Positions 17,910 through 27,673 of a stretch of 64,000 nt of DNA are shown here, one piece after another. The stretch spans positions 110,679 through 174,678 of the forward strand of contig CAKZZL010000037.1 of NCBI GenBank assembly GCA_937884995.1. Direction: 5' to 3'. This DNA is from an uncultured Clostridia bacterium. GTDB lineage: Bacteria > Bacillota > Clostridia > Oscillospirales > Acutalibacteraceae. Below the pieces are notes generated by a model that had not been told where the DNA came from, did not search any database, and saw nothing but the letters and a program-made list of their open reading frames with translations. The position numbers and the translations under genes were made by a program. Position 1 is the first letter of the stretch. Each line of letters starts with the position of its first letter.

Positions 17910-20084
17910 ATGGTTAGACAAGATGAAAAAAGAATCCTTGGTTTCAGCAAAGAGCAGATAATCAGGTTTATCTGTCCATGGATGCTGGCTGTTGCTGTCT
18001 TTTTTGCAAGTATATATACTTTTCATAATGCATCCGCATATCTTCTTACTCCGATTTTTGCATTTCTTTCTGCTCTTCTCTTCAAACTTTTTGACAAACT
18101 GAAAGTCGAAAAGGGAGGAACTCTCAAATACATTTTGATTATGCTTTTGGTATTTGCAATATCATTTGCGTTGCTTGTATTTCAGATGGTCATATTCGGC
18201 TATTACAGTCCGATGAGGTGGTTTTATGCCCAGGCCAATATTTCAAATTTCCAACCCCTGTTAATAGGGGCTTTGGCCATTGGCGGAGGATTTTTCCTGA
18301 TATCTGTCATATACTATTTCACAATGATAAGATATCGTACATTGGGCGTGATGCTTTGCACAATGTTTCCCTACTTCTTCTTCGCCAAGCGTTATGATAT
18401 AATGCCGGACATACTTACTACGATAATTATGCTTTTGACTTTGGCAGTCATTATACACAACAAGCGTATAAGTGATGCAGGTAAAGACAAAAGCAAGGCA
18501 AAAGTTCAGGTCGATAAAGCATACATTATTTGTATATCAGTCTTTATACTTATTACGGGCACATTGACCATGGCTGCAAATAAGCCGGTCTATGAGTCAT
18601 TCCTTGAAAGAAATTCAACATTGTTTGACCCATTCAATATGAACCTGGAAGGCCTTACAGGCTATGAAGAATTATCTAACAAATCATCTTCCAGAAATGC
18701 TCAGCCTGAATATAACTACAGACCTTTGTTCTATATGAAAACAGATTCTGACAGTGAAGAGATCTTTTTGAGGACCAAAAGTTATAATTACTTTAACGGT
18801 GACGTATGGGAAGTCACCGACATGGGCCGTTTCTATTATTACAGTCAGCAGATCCCCGAGTATTCCACAGATGATCTTGCAAGGGATATATCAGTACTGG
18901 AGAAAAGCGAAAACAAGGGCCTTTATAAGATATGCATAGCGCATGTTTATGATGATGACTTCTCGCCTATGTATCTTCCTGCACCTTATGGTGTTGTAAC
19001 AGATAAGCAAGCTGCAACCGATCTGACTTATCATAAACTTTGTACAGATACATCCGTGTTAAGAACCATGACTTTCTATAATGCAAAAAAACTGGATGAT
19101 GAATACACATTTATAGAAGCAACGGATAAGCTGGAAAACATTGCAGAAAAACTTAATTTCAGTTCTGAAGAGTATATTTCTTATCTGGAATCCTCTGAAA
19201 GCGATAATGCAAAGGCATTGAAAAAAGCTTATGATGAAGCCAGAGCGGATTATCTGGATCAATCCAATATCAGTGATAAACTGAAAAATCTGGCTAAAGA
19301 GATTACAAGTGATTGTCACAGTGATCTTGAAAAGGCACGAAAGCTTGAGAGCTATTTCAGTGAGAAAGGATATGAGTATTCTCTTGAATATCTGCCGGCA
19401 GATATTTCCATAGATTATTTTGTCTTTAACAGTAAGACGGGATATTGTGCAAACTACGCAACAGCAATGGCCCTTATGGCAAGAAGTGTGGGCCTGCCTG
19501 CGCGTTATGTTGAAGGCTTTACTGCTTTTGAAAGGGATAGCAGCGGGCAGATAATTATACGGGATTCATATGCGCATGCTTTTGTCGAAGTATATATACC
19601 TGCTGCAGGATGGATGACATTTAATCCCACTGTTGCCGGATATCAGGAAATACCGGATAATATTCAAAACGGACCAAACTACGAACTGCTGTCAAGACTC
19701 ATAAGCCTTTTCAGCAGAATATCAGTGGTTGTGGTTATTGCGGTTGGCCTTATAGTCTTGTCATTTGCAGACAGGATAAAAGAAATCTTTGTAAGATTTA
19801 TTCTGATTTTCAAATCGGTTAATGAGAAAATCATCTATCTTTATGCAAATATGATACGAGTCCTGGGCAAATCGGTTGGTAAAGATTTTAGGTCATATAC
19901 TCCCGATATGCTGAGAGAGTATATGAAGACTAACAGAGGTGTAGTGCCGGAAAGGCTGATTTCCTTATTCGAAAAAACAGCATTCGGCGCTTACCAATGC
20001 AGTAAAAGCGAGTATCAGAAAGCATACTCGGAATATGTAAGGATTTATAAATATATCCGAAAGCAAAAGAAAAAAGAAAGCTAA
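17910..20084 (+). CDS. TgpA-like membrane protein with transglutaminase domain
   Basis: 724 residues. Six or so N-terminal helices (about 20-215), a large extracellular region with a transglutaminase-like core, a further helix near 600, and a cytoplasmic tail. The core has KTGYCANYATAMALMAR, with the catalytic Cys, and SYAHAFVEVY, with the His. At the third triad position it has WMTFNPT where Asp is usual, so Asn replaces Asp. GGGGG precedes the ATG. The MoxR-DUF58-transglutaminase arrangement is common in bacteria; the tail resembles DUF4129. Protease, crosslinking or peptidoglycan-related activity are all possible. Confidence 0.87.
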   Translation: MVRQDEKRILGFSKEQIIRFICPWMLAVAVFFASIYTFHNASAYLLTPIFAFLSALLFKLFDKLKVEKGGTLKYILIMLLVFAISFALLVFQMVIFGYYSPMRWFYAQANISNFQPLLIGALAIGGGFFLISVIYYFTMIRYRTLGVMLCTMFPYFFFAKRYDIMPDILTTIIMLLTLAVIIHNKRISDAGKDKSKAKVQVDKAYIICISVFILITGTLTMAANKPVYESFLERNSTLFDPFNMNLEGLTGYEELSNKSSSRNAQPEYNYRPLFYMKTDSDSEEIFLRTKSYNYFNGDVWEVTDMGRFYYYSQQIPEYSTDDLARDISVLEKSENKGLYKICIAHVYDDDFSPMYLPAPYGVVTDKQAATDLTYHKLCTDTSVLRTMTFYNAKKLDDEYTFIEATDKLENIAEKLNFSSEEYISYLESSESDNAKALKKAYDEARADYLDQSNISDKLKNLAKEITSDCHSDLEKARKLESYFSEKGYEYSLEYLPADISIDYFVFNSKTGYCANYATAMALMARSVGLPARYVEGFTAFERDSSGQIIIRDSYAHAFVEVYIPAAGWMTFNPTVAGYQEIPDNIQNGPNYELLSRLISLFSRISVVVVIAVGLIVLSFADRIKEIFVRFILIFKSVNEKIIYLYANMIRVLGKSVGKDFRSYTPDMLREYMKTNRGVVPERLISLFEKTAFGAYQCSKSEYQKAYSEYVRIYKYIRKQKKKES

Positions 20085-20129
20085 TACTTACACATATATA
20101 ATACAAAAGGAAAACAGGAAGATAAAACT

Positions 20130-21614
20130 ATGGATCGGATTATAACAAAGGATATTTTTTTCCTTGATGAAAAGGGGAGAGTCCGTCTTTTCAGCGGATA
20201 CAATATTGATGATAAACTCCTTGACCAAACTGAATTCAGATACAATCTTGATGATGAGTTTTTTAAGAAATTCAAGGCTAACGGATTTGATATAATACGT
20301 CTGGCCGTAACATGGCAGAACCTGGAACCTACTATGGGAAAATATAACGAAAGTTATCTTAAATCCATAGATAAAATATTTGATCTTGCGGAAAAATACG
20401 GCGTATATATTCTTCTAGATATGCATCAGGATCTCTATTCCGGCTTTGACGGAAAAAGCGTAGGCGACGGAGCGCCTTCCTGGGCAGCAATTACCGACGG
20501 AGCAAAGCCTAAAAAGCCTCTTTTTGTCTGGGCTGAAGGCTATTTTTGGGACAAGGCCGTTCACAAATCCTTTGACCACTTCTGGGATAACAGCCCCATA
20601 GCCGGCAAAGGAGTTCAGGACAGATTTTGTGATCTTTGGCAGATGCTGGCTGACCGTTATGGTGACAAAGCTGCACTGCTCGGATATGATCTTCTTAATG
20701 AGCCTTTCCCGGGTTCCGATACAAAAAGGATGTTTGTTTGCTTAATAAAGGGCGCCGCAAAGGAAGTCTTCTTCGGAAAAGAATTTAATCGTCTTTCCTT
20801 TATAAGCTCGCTTTTAAGACTGGACATACCTAAGGCTTTTTCAAATATCAGCGGCAAAATGATGGCAAATATAGCGAGAAATGTTGATGCTGTTGCCGAA
20901 AAATTTGATATTAACAAGTATTCGCCCTTCTTAAATAAGACATCTTCCGCTATAAGGGATGTCAGTGACAAGGGCATTATCATGATGGAACAAAGCTATA
21001 TCGGAAATATAGGGGTAAAGCAATCTGTTCCGCTGATAACCGTAAATGGGAAAAGAGAAGGTCAGCAGTGCTTCGGTCCTCATTCATATGATATTGCTGT
21101 TGACACTCCTTTATATAAATATGCAAGCACAGACAGAGTAATCAGCTTCTTTTCAGAAATGCGCAATACTCAATTAAGACTTAATGTTCCCGTAATAGTA
21201 GGCGAGTGGGGCGGCTGCAGTGACAACAGTGATACATCATGGTTCCCGCATGCTTATGACCTCATGGCATATTTTGATTCCAATCAATGGAGTCAGGTTT
21301 ACTGGGACTATCACGGCGATGATCTTGATAAGCCTGTAATGAAACTATTACGCAGAACTCATCCTGTTGCAGTGGCCGGGAAAATAATCAGATACGGCTA
21401 TGACAGGGAAAAAAGGACATTTACTTTGGAATATGAATCCGACGGGAAAAATGATACTCGCATATATGTGCATAATAAGTTTTCCATGTATAAAGGAGAA
21501 AGTCGGGATATAAAATACAGAACGGTAGAGAGATATGAGAACGGCGCCTCTTTGATATCAGTAAAAGCGGGAGAGGGCCTGAGGAAAATAGTCATACATA
21601 TAGAGGAGAAATAA
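20130..21614 (+). CDS. GH5 glycoside hydrolase, endoglycoceramidase-like
   Basis: 494 residues with no signal peptide, so probably cytoplasmic. The (beta/alpha)8 barrel carries LLDMHQDLYSG, GAPSWA, the acid/base Glu191 in YDLLNEPFPGS and the nucleophile Glu359 in VIVGEWGG. The HQDLYS and GAP-W features are those of the endoglycoceramidase branch of GH5. A C-terminal beta-domain follows from about 410. AGGAAG precedes the ATG. It is 5 bases upstream of a GH130 phosphorylase gene, so a short intracellular glycan-degrading operon is likely. An intracellular location argues against intact glycolipid as substrate and for an imported glycoside; this is inference. Confidence 0.87.
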   Translation: MDRIITKDIFFLDEKGRVRLFSGYNIDDKLLDQTEFRYNLDDEFFKKFKANGFDIIRLAVTWQNLEPTMGKYNESYLKSIDKIFDLAEKYGVYILLDMHQDLYSGFDGKSVGDGAPSWAAITDGAKPKKPLFVWAEGYFWDKAVHKSFDHFWDNSPIAGKGVQDRFCDLWQMLADRYGDKAALLGYDLLNEPFPGSDTKRMFVCLIKGAAKEVFFGKEFNRLSFISSLLRLDIPKAFSNISGKMMANIARNVDAVAEKFDINKYSPFLNKTSSAIRDVSDKGIIMMEQSYIGNIGVKQSVPLITVNGKREGQQCFGPHSYDIAVDTPLYKYASTDRVISFFSEMRNTQLRLNVPVIVGEWGGCSDNSDTSWFPHAYDLMAYFDSNQWSQVYWDYHGDDLDKPVMKLLRRTHPVAVAGKIIRYGYDREKRTFTLEYESDGKNDTRIYVHNKFSMYKGESRDIKYRTVERYENGASLISVKAGEGLRKIVIHIEEK

Positions 21615-21619
21615 AAAAG

Positions 21620-22573
21620 ATGGCAAGAATATTAGGTGAAAATATAGAAAATTTACCATGGGAAGAAAAACCGGAAGGATATAAATATCCTGTCTGGAGA
21701 TATTCCGGAAATCCGATAATAACAAGAGATAATCTCTTTTTTGCAAACAGCATATTCAATTCAGCCGTAGTTCCGTTTAAGGACAGCTTTGCAGGGGTTT
21801 TCAGAGTCGATGACAGAAGAAGGAACCAGGTTATTGTTACCGGTTTCAGTAATGATGCCATCAACTGGGAACTGGATGACAAAGTTATATTTAAAGGTTA
21901 TGATCCCAGAATTTGTAAAATTGAAGATAGATACTACCTTAGCTGGGTTAATTTGACTCCACACGGAACAACAATCGGTATTGCCGAGACAAAGGATTTT
22001 AAGGTTTGGGAGCAAAAAGAAGATGCAACCTATCCTGTAGCAAGAAATGGAGTCCTCTTTCCGAGAAAGATAAACGGTGAATACGTTTTGTTGGTTCGTC
22101 CCTGTGACAGAGGTCACACGCCTTACGGAGATATCTTTATTCAGAGAAGTCCCGACCTGAATTATTGGGGCAATTACAGGTTTGTTATGAAACCGGAAAG
22201 AAACTGGGAAATGACAAAGGTGGGAGCAGGACCTACTCCCATAGAAACGGATGAAGGATGGCTTCTTTTCTACCACGGGGTTATAACCAGCTGCAACGGC
22301 TTTACCTATTCAATGGGAGCTACCGTTTTGGACAGGGATGAGCCCTGGAAGGTTCTGCACAGAGCTGACAGCTTTCTTCTGGCTCCCCATGAAATATATG
22401 AAACTGTCGGAGATGTTCCGAATGTTGTATTTCCATGTGCAGCTCTTTCTGATGCGAAAAGCGGCAGAATAGCCATTTACTACGGTGCAGCAGATACATC
22501 GGTAGCTTTGGCATTTACTACTGTTGACGAAACAATGGAATATATTCATCAACATGATCTTTTGAAAGAATAG
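21620..22573 (+). CDS. GH130 beta-1,4-mannoside phosphorylase
   Basis: 317 residues, single five-bladed propeller domain. The motif GYDPRICKIEDRYYLSW contains the likely catalytic Asp95. VGAGPTPIETDEGWLLFYHGV and the C-terminal IYYGAADTSVALAFTT are characteristic of GH130. Family members phosphorolyse beta-mannosides such as mannobiose, mannosyl-glucose or mannosyl-GlcNAc, releasing mannose-1-phosphate. No signal peptide. It is in one operon with the GH5 enzyme upstream. A fragment of a third glycosidase follows immediately. Exact acceptor specificity cannot be told. Confidence 0.92.
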   Translation: MARILGENIENLPWEEKPEGYKYPVWRYSGNPIITRDNLFFANSIFNSAVVPFKDSFAGVFRVDDRRRNQVIVTGFSNDAINWELDDKVIFKGYDPRICKIEDRYYLSWVNLTPHGTTIGIAETKDFKVWEQKEDATYPVARNGVLFPRKINGEYVLLVRPCDRGHTPYGDIFIQRSPDLNYWGNYRFVMKPERNWEMTKVGAGPTPIETDEGWLLFYHGVITSCNGFTYSMGATVLDRDEPWKVLHRADSFLLAPHEIYETVGDVPNVVFPCAALSDAKSGRIAIYYGAADTSVALAFTTVDETMEYIHQHDLLKE

Positions 22574-22659
22574 ATATTGATATTATTGAAAAAACTTCAG
22601 AAATAATACCATCTGAAAGACAAATAAAATGGCAGGAAATGGAATATTATGCTTTATAA
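22573..22659 (+). pseudogene. Remnant of a GH29 alpha-L-fucosidase N-terminus
   Basis: Directly after the GH130 stop, a frame without an ATG reads IPSERQIKWQEMEYYAL then TAA. This closely resembles the conserved start of GH29 fucosidases (a P-x-x-RQ-x-x-WQ-x-x-E-x-YAF pattern), which normally continues with IHFG. Only about 28 codons survive before the stop, and no fucosidase sequence follows before the terminator at 22684. It seems to be the stump of a third glycosidase gene lost by deletion. Confidence 0.55.
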
Positions 22660-22683
22660 AGAGGAAAAAGGGATATAGTAAAA

Positions 22684-22737
22684 AGAGTCGTTTGATTGCT
22701 GAAAAAAGCATTTCAAACGGCTCTTATATATTTTTTA
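22684..22737. terminator. Bidirectional terminator between the glycosidase operon and bioY
   Basis: AGAGTCGTTTGA (22684-22695) pairs with TCAAACGGCTCT (22713-22724) with one G-T pair. T-rich tails are present on both strands. Confidence 0.8.
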
Positions 22738-23289
22738 GTTTTTGACTTTTTCTAAAACAGGTTTTGCAGCTTTGTAGACAAAAAGCGCCAGCAGTAGTTT
22801 TAATATATCCGGGATGATAAAGGGAATTACACACATTGTAATTGCTGCTTTGATAGTTATGCTGTCATCTCCCAGATTATACAGATGAATGAACCAAACA
22901 GTGCCGAAGATATAGCAAACTATCAAGCCCAAAAGAAGAGAGATAACTTTTGCAGGAGTTTTGTCGCTGATAAATCTTTCAGTTAAGAAATAAATGAAAG
23001 CTATAAGAAGAAAGCCGAATATATAACCGCCTGTAAGTCCGAACAGTGCTGCAGTACCGCCTTTGAATGAGGAAAATACAGGCACACCTATGAGACCTAA
23101 AAGAATATATATCAGAATTGAAAAAGCACCGTTTCTTCCTCCGCATACCAAAAGTGTCAGAAAGACAGCAAATGTCTGCATAGTTACGGGTACGGTCATT
23201 GGAATTGACATCCATGAACAGACAACTATTATGGCTGTCATGAGCGCAATAATACAAATATCTTTAATGTTTATTTTTTTCATTTTCAT
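22735..23289 (-). CDS. bioY: BioY biotin-uptake S component
   Basis: 184 residues, six hydrophobic helices. Typical BioY segments are MTVPVTMQTFAVFLTLL near 30-46, GGRNGAFSILIYILLGLIG, and GGTAALFGLTGGYIFGF. It binds biotin in the membrane and normally works with the ECF energising module (EcfA/EcfT), which is not in the window. AGGA precedes the ATG by 9 bases. It starts only 15 bases after the stop of the large secreted protein gene and may be read through from it. No BirA-type operator was recognised. Confidence 0.92.
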   Translation of the reverse strand: MKMKKINIKDICIIALMTAIIVVCSWMSIPMTVPVTMQTFAVFLTLLVCGGRNGAFSILIYILLGLIGVPVFSSFKGGTAALFGLTGGYIFGFLLIAFIYFLTERFISDKTPAKVISLLLGLIVCYIFGTVWFIHLYNLGDDSITIKAAITMCVIPFIIPDILKLLLALFVYKAAKPVLEKVKN

Positions 23290-23304
23290 TCATTTTTCCT
23301 GGTA

Positions 23305-26300
23305 TCATACTAAAGCGTTATTAATTCTGTAACTTAAATCAAGTGCATCAAAACCATCGACTGCCTTGTCTTTATCAATGTCTGCTGAGTAGTATTGCTG
23401 TGTTATGATTACACCTTCGCCGTAAATACTTATGAGTAAAGCATATCTTTCTGCATTTAAATTCGATGTGGACATAAGATCTGTGTTGCAAAGGACATGC
23501 TGTTTAACCATGGCATAATCCGCAGCATTAATCTCATTATCAAAGTTTATATCTCCAATGGATATGTCCGGATAATATTGAAGCCTTTCAACAGCAGCTG
23601 CATCAAAGGCATCCACTAAGCCGTCGTTATTCATGTCTGCAATTTCAATCTCTTCAGCAGAAAGGATATTGTTGCCGGCTGCCGCGGATAATATGAGCGA
23701 AATATCATTCATATCAACAATATAGTTCATATCAAGATCGCCTTTTTGAAGGAAATGTATATCTATATTCTGAGCGTCCTGACTTATATTTATATTTGCT
23801 TCATAAGGCATATGATTCTCTTTATATGCCTTTACTGTGTAGCTGCCTTCAGCCAAATCTTCAAAGTTATATAAAATATTGTTGCCTGACAAGCTGAGCT
23901 CATAAACGGGATCATTCGAATCAGTTGTGAAAAGCTGAATGAGAATCGCATCATCCTCGTAATATCCGCTGGTTACGCTGCCGTAGATTGCATGATCCTG
24001 ATTTGAAATTGATATAAGTCCTGAAATTTTGTCAATTAACTGGTATGTTACATTGTCAACTTCAATTTGACTCGGAGCACTGAGTTCAAAATTCTCATAG
24101 CTATTTATGAGTGACTCAAGAGGAGAGTAGGAAGCATTTGTATATGCATATCTGTCTATATCTACTGCCTGGTCATATGCATCATAAAATGCTGTAAAGT
24201 CAGAAGCAATGTCTCCTTTAAGTTGACACAAAAGATAACAGTTTTCTGCTGGAGTAAATGTGAATGAAGAAGAGGATTCGGCAGTTGATATTATCTGACC
24301 CGAGTCGCTGACTAAAAGCCATCCCTTTACTCTCTTAGACCCTGTGTATTCTGCTGTCACAGAACTTCCTGCTGTCAGAGATGCATTATCATTGAGTATC
24401 TCTGAATTGCATGTCATGGTAATTTCCGAATTGCATGAAGCCTGTGGGACAAATAAGACTCCGTCTCTACCTTCTTTATTTAAGTATAACTCGCATGCAC
24501 CGCTGTAAAGAGCGGGCATAGAGTCAAACTCCTCAAGGAAGCTGCTGATGCTTGTCCCTGTCTCGTGAAGGTAAAGAGAGTATACTTCTGATTCTTTAAG
24601 TGCTCTTGTGTAGCATGAAACATTATCAAGCGAAAGAGTGCAGGTTCCCCAATATGCAGTATATGAGCCAAAATATAAATAGGTATCACTGCTAGTCAAA
24701 AAGTCCATAAGTCCGCCACTTGACTGATAATTGTCGGTTCCCGTTACCGTGATGGACTTGGAAAGTTGTCCGTTGATATATACATTAAAGTTATAGTCAT
24801 CAATGACTTCAAGTGTTATATACTGCCATACTTTATTTTGTATATCGGAATTTGCATTTGTATAGTCAAAATAGAGGCCTGCGGAACTGAGACTTGAATC
24901 ACTGCCTCCGTCACCATTATTATAGCGAATATAGCCATCGGTCCCTATGCAGAAATATTTTTTTGCATCTAAGTCCCCCTTGGCAAAGGTGATGGATTCA
25001 AGGTCTCCGTAATAGTTACCGTTTATTCTCTGCCAAAAACTAACAGTCAAACCATTTGAACTGTCAGCTCCCGCAAAAGGATTTGCGGATGTGGCAACGT
25101 AATTCGTATATTGACCGCCGTTTTGTGAATAGGGGAAATATACCGTGCCGCTTCTACCGTCGTTATCAGTACTATCAAGACCCACGGTTCTGCCACCGTC
25201 TTCGTGTCCGGTCACTGCTGTACCGCCGAGTGAATCCGTAAATGTGTTTAGATAAGCGCAGCTGCTTATACCGGTTATCTCATCCTGAGTTTTTGCATAT
25301 GTAAGAAATTCTGCTTTGTCAAGATAAGCATCGGCCGTACCTGCCATAGTCGGATAGATGCTGAATGAGGCACCGTAATAAAGGTTTATATCACTGCTTG
25401 ACAGGAAAGAGAATATACCATCGCTGCCGCTGTATCCGTTAGGGTAGCCGGAAGCACAAATGTCATTGAGCCGATATTCTTTAGCAAGACTTTGGTTAAT
25501 ATAATATCTTAGTATATGATTGCCGGATATATCTTTATCAATGCTGATGTCTATATCAACCCACTGAGATGATGTGCTATTGACTTCAGCAGTTGAATTT
25601 ATATCAAAATAGCATCCGTTCCATCCTCCAATTCCGCCGTTTCCGTCATTAAACAAAATTGTTCCGTTTGCCATGATAATAAAGTAACGGTTATCCGTGT
25701 TTTTTCCTGTGGAGAATGTTATCAGTGATGTGTTCCAGCCAAGGTCGCTGTTGCATAGTTTGCTGAAACTGATGGTTACGCCTTTTGAAAGATTCTGTCC
25801 CGAGAAGGGATTTTGACTTTCCTTTACACAACTGCCGACTTTTGCATTAACTGTATATTGGCTGAAATCAGTTACTACATAAGGAATGGAATGACTGTTT
25901 GCATATGTTTGAGAATATATGTCAGCAGCGCCGTAGATCGTAAGGGCGGGTGTGTTGGTAAAAGCATTATCCGCAATTGAACTGACCTGAGATGATGTAT
26001 AGAAATGACTTAAGGCAGTACAATCCTTGAATGCGTAGCTTCCGATTGTAGTGACTGCTTTATCATGAATATCAATGCTTTCAACTGAACTGCATTTAGC
26101 AAACGCACCTTCTCCTATAGATGTGATAGTTGACGGCAATGAAATTTCAGTGACATTATCATATCCGTAAAATGCATAAGCGCCTATAGTCGTGATGCCT
26201 TCACCGACTGTAATTTTACTTATGATATCTGTGTTATATTGCCCATCGAAAAGTGAATCTTTAATTTGATCTCCCCAGGGAGCAGTAGAGGCCATGCCGT

Positions 26301-27483
26301 TGACACCGTTTGCGGAAGTAAATGCATAATCGTTCATAGCTCCGCTTCCGCTGAGTGTGAGTTCACCTGTAAGTCGGTTGAGTGTATATGATATATTGCC
26401 GTCCGTACCTGTGACAATTGTGGAGACAGCTTCATTATTCAGTATTATGTATCTTGTAAGCTCAGTAGTGGCAAAGTCCATGGCAAATATGCCGGACGGC
26501 TTTGTCTTGATATATGTGAATGTGGAATATCCCGCATTAACTTTTGATGCCAGGTTACTGGGATTAGGTATAGTGGAGTCGGAAACAGTTGAAGAGAAGT
26601 TGAAATAGTATTCTCCTCTGTAGTGACCAAGTGACAGCATCTCCTGTGTAGCAAGTTTCTTGCTGTCTGTGTTCCACTTATAATGGTCCTGAACATGGAA
26701 TGTACCTACACCGGTGTTTGTGTTTGTGAGATTTACATAAACAGGACTTGCATATGTTGTATCGGAATAATCAAGCCATTTTACTTTCTGACCCGACTCC
26801 TCTTCACTTGCAGTCGAACCGGAGCTTGCGATTATTTGGTCAAAACGATTCATAAGGACACATTTTCCTCTGACTTCGTCAAGTGTGGGAACAGTTTTGC
26901 CCAGATACCAGTAATCGTTGTAGTTATAACTTTCACCATAAAAATATTTACTTTGTCCGTAGCCGTGAATATACTCATAAATGGCTGAAGTAAACACGGC
27001 AGCGCCGGCATCTCCGTCATCTTCTTTTATGGAAACAAGTACGGTCTCACTTGGATGTGAATCCAGCCATGTATAGATATCCTGGAAGACATAATCAAGA
27101 TAGTAATAATCGTTTCCGTTCCAGCAGTCCACAGAACCATGAACTGTCTTTACGGAATAAGTAGATGAGTCAACTTCACAGCGTATATCCAAAAATCTCA
27201 CACCGGCATCAAGCTGACCGGGGATATTTAAGTCCTGACATTTTGCAACGCTCGAGTATAGAGTGTCATTCTTGAACTTGCGGGCACAGCTGTCATGTGT
27301 ACCGGGTATCGTTATTTCGGTCAGTTTTGTCTCACCGCGTATGGCGCTCATCCATGAATCGGAAGCAACATTTTCAAGAGTCGTTGCCGTTTCATATGAG
27401 GATGAAGCCGCAACCGTGATTGGCGGTATAATGCTGAATAAAAGCATAAGAGAAACTAAAACGGATAAGATTTTGTTTTTCAT
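23305..27483 (-). CDS. Secreted multidomain protein: PI-PLC X domain, BspA repeats, two LamG-like domains, dockerin-like repeats
   Basis: 1392 residues. A signal peptide (about 1-26) is followed by a phosphatidylinositol-specific phospholipase C X domain (about 45-340), with catalytic His in EITIPGTHDS and in VKTVHGS. BspA-type leucine-rich repeats come next (about 390-520: ITTIGAYAFYGY, SIGEGAFAKC, IGSYAFKDC), then two concanavalin/LamG-like domains (about 545-720 and 770-960). The C-terminus has four dockerin-like calcium loops (GDLDMNYIVDMND, ADMNNDGLVDAFD, GDINFDNEINAAD, ADIDKDKAVDGFD). GGAGG precedes ATG 27483. Probably attached to a surface scaffold and acting on phosphoinositide or GPI-like glycolipid; the target is inferred. 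Confidence 0.88.
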   Translation of the reverse strand: MKNKILSVLVSLMLLFSIIPPITVAASSSYETATTLENVASDSWMSAIRGETKLTEITIPGTHDSCARKFKNDTLYSSVAKCQDLNIPGQLDAGVRFLDIRCEVDSSTYSVKTVHGSVDCWNGNDYYYLDYVFQDIYTWLDSHPSETVLVSIKEDDGDAGAAVFTSAIYEYIHGYGQSKYFYGESYNYNDYWYLGKTVPTLDEVRGKCVLMNRFDQIIASSGSTASEEESGQKVKWLDYSDTTYASPVYVNLTNTNTGVGTFHVQDHYKWNTDSKKLATQEMLSLGHYRGEYYFNFSSTVSDSTIPNPSNLASKVNAGYSTFTYIKTKPSGIFAMDFATTELTRYIILNNEAVSTIVTGTDGNISYTLNRLTGELTLSGSGAMNDYAFTSANGVNGMASTAPWGDQIKDSLFDGQYNTDIISKITVGEGITTIGAYAFYGYDNVTEISLPSTITSIGEGAFAKCSSVESIDIHDKAVTTIGSYAFKDCTALSHFYTSSQVSSIADNAFTNTPALTIYGAADIYSQTYANSHSIPYVVTDFSQYTVNAKVGSCVKESQNPFSGQNLSKGVTISFSKLCNSDLGWNTSLITFSTGKNTDNRYFIIMANGTILFNDGNGGIGGWNGCYFDINSTAEVNSTSSQWVDIDISIDKDISGNHILRYYINQSLAKEYRLNDICASGYPNGYSGSDGIFSFLSSSDINLYYGASFSIYPTMAGTADAYLDKAEFLTYAKTQDEITGISSCAYLNTFTDSLGGTAVTGHEDGGRTVGLDSTDNDGRSGTVYFPYSQNGGQYTNYVATSANPFAGADSSNGLTVSFWQRINGNYYGDLESITFAKGDLDAKKYFCIGTDGYIRYNNGDGGSDSSLSSAGLYFDYTNANSDIQNKVWQYITLEVIDDYNFNVYINGQLSKSITVTGTDNYQSSGGLMDFLTSSDTYLYFGSYTAYWGTCTLSLDNVSCYTRALKESEVYSLYLHETGTSISSFLEEFDSMPALYSGACELYLNKEGRDGVLFVPQASCNSEITMTCNSEILNDNASLTAGSSVTAEYTGSKRVKGWLLVSDSGQIISTAESSSSFTFTPAENCYLLCQLKGDIASDFTAFYDAYDQAVDIDRYAYTNASYSPLESLINSYENFELSAPSQIEVDNVTYQLIDKISGLISISNQDHAIYGSVTSGYYEDDAILIQLFTTDSNDPVYELSLSGNNILYNFEDLAEGSYTVKAYKENHMPYEANINISQDAQNIDIHFLQKGDLDMNYIVDMNDISLILSAAAGNNILSAEEIEIADMNNDGLVDAFDAAAVERLQYYPDISIGDINFDNEINAADYAMVKQHVLCNTDLMSTSNLNAERYALLISIYGEGVIITQQYYSADIDKDKAVDGFDALDLSYRINNALV

Positions 27484-27543
27484 ATATTCCTCCAAAAATA
27501 GCAACACTGAACTAACTGAATTATCTTAAAAACAATATATTTT

Positions 27544-27572
27544 ATTATACTATATATATTGAAGATATGCAA
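27544..27572 (-). promoter_or_regulatory. Promoter of the secreted phospholipase gene
   Basis: Minus-strand TTGCAT (27567-27572) and TATAAT (27544-27549) with a 17-base spacer. Confidence 0.7.
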
Positions 27573-27619
27573 TTTTTAACCGGTTTTTAACTCCTTAAAC
27601 CAAGTTAGTAACATGTATA

Positions 27620-27656
27620 TGGAAAGAAAAAGCGAGGACTTTATTAGCTGCCTCAC
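27620..27656 (-). terminator. Terminator after the sirtuin gene
   Basis: Minus-strand GTGAGG and CCTCGC (27651-27656 and 27632-27637) form a short stem followed by a T-rich run. Confidence 0.5.
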
Positions 27657-27673
27657 TTCCTTGATTATATGAA

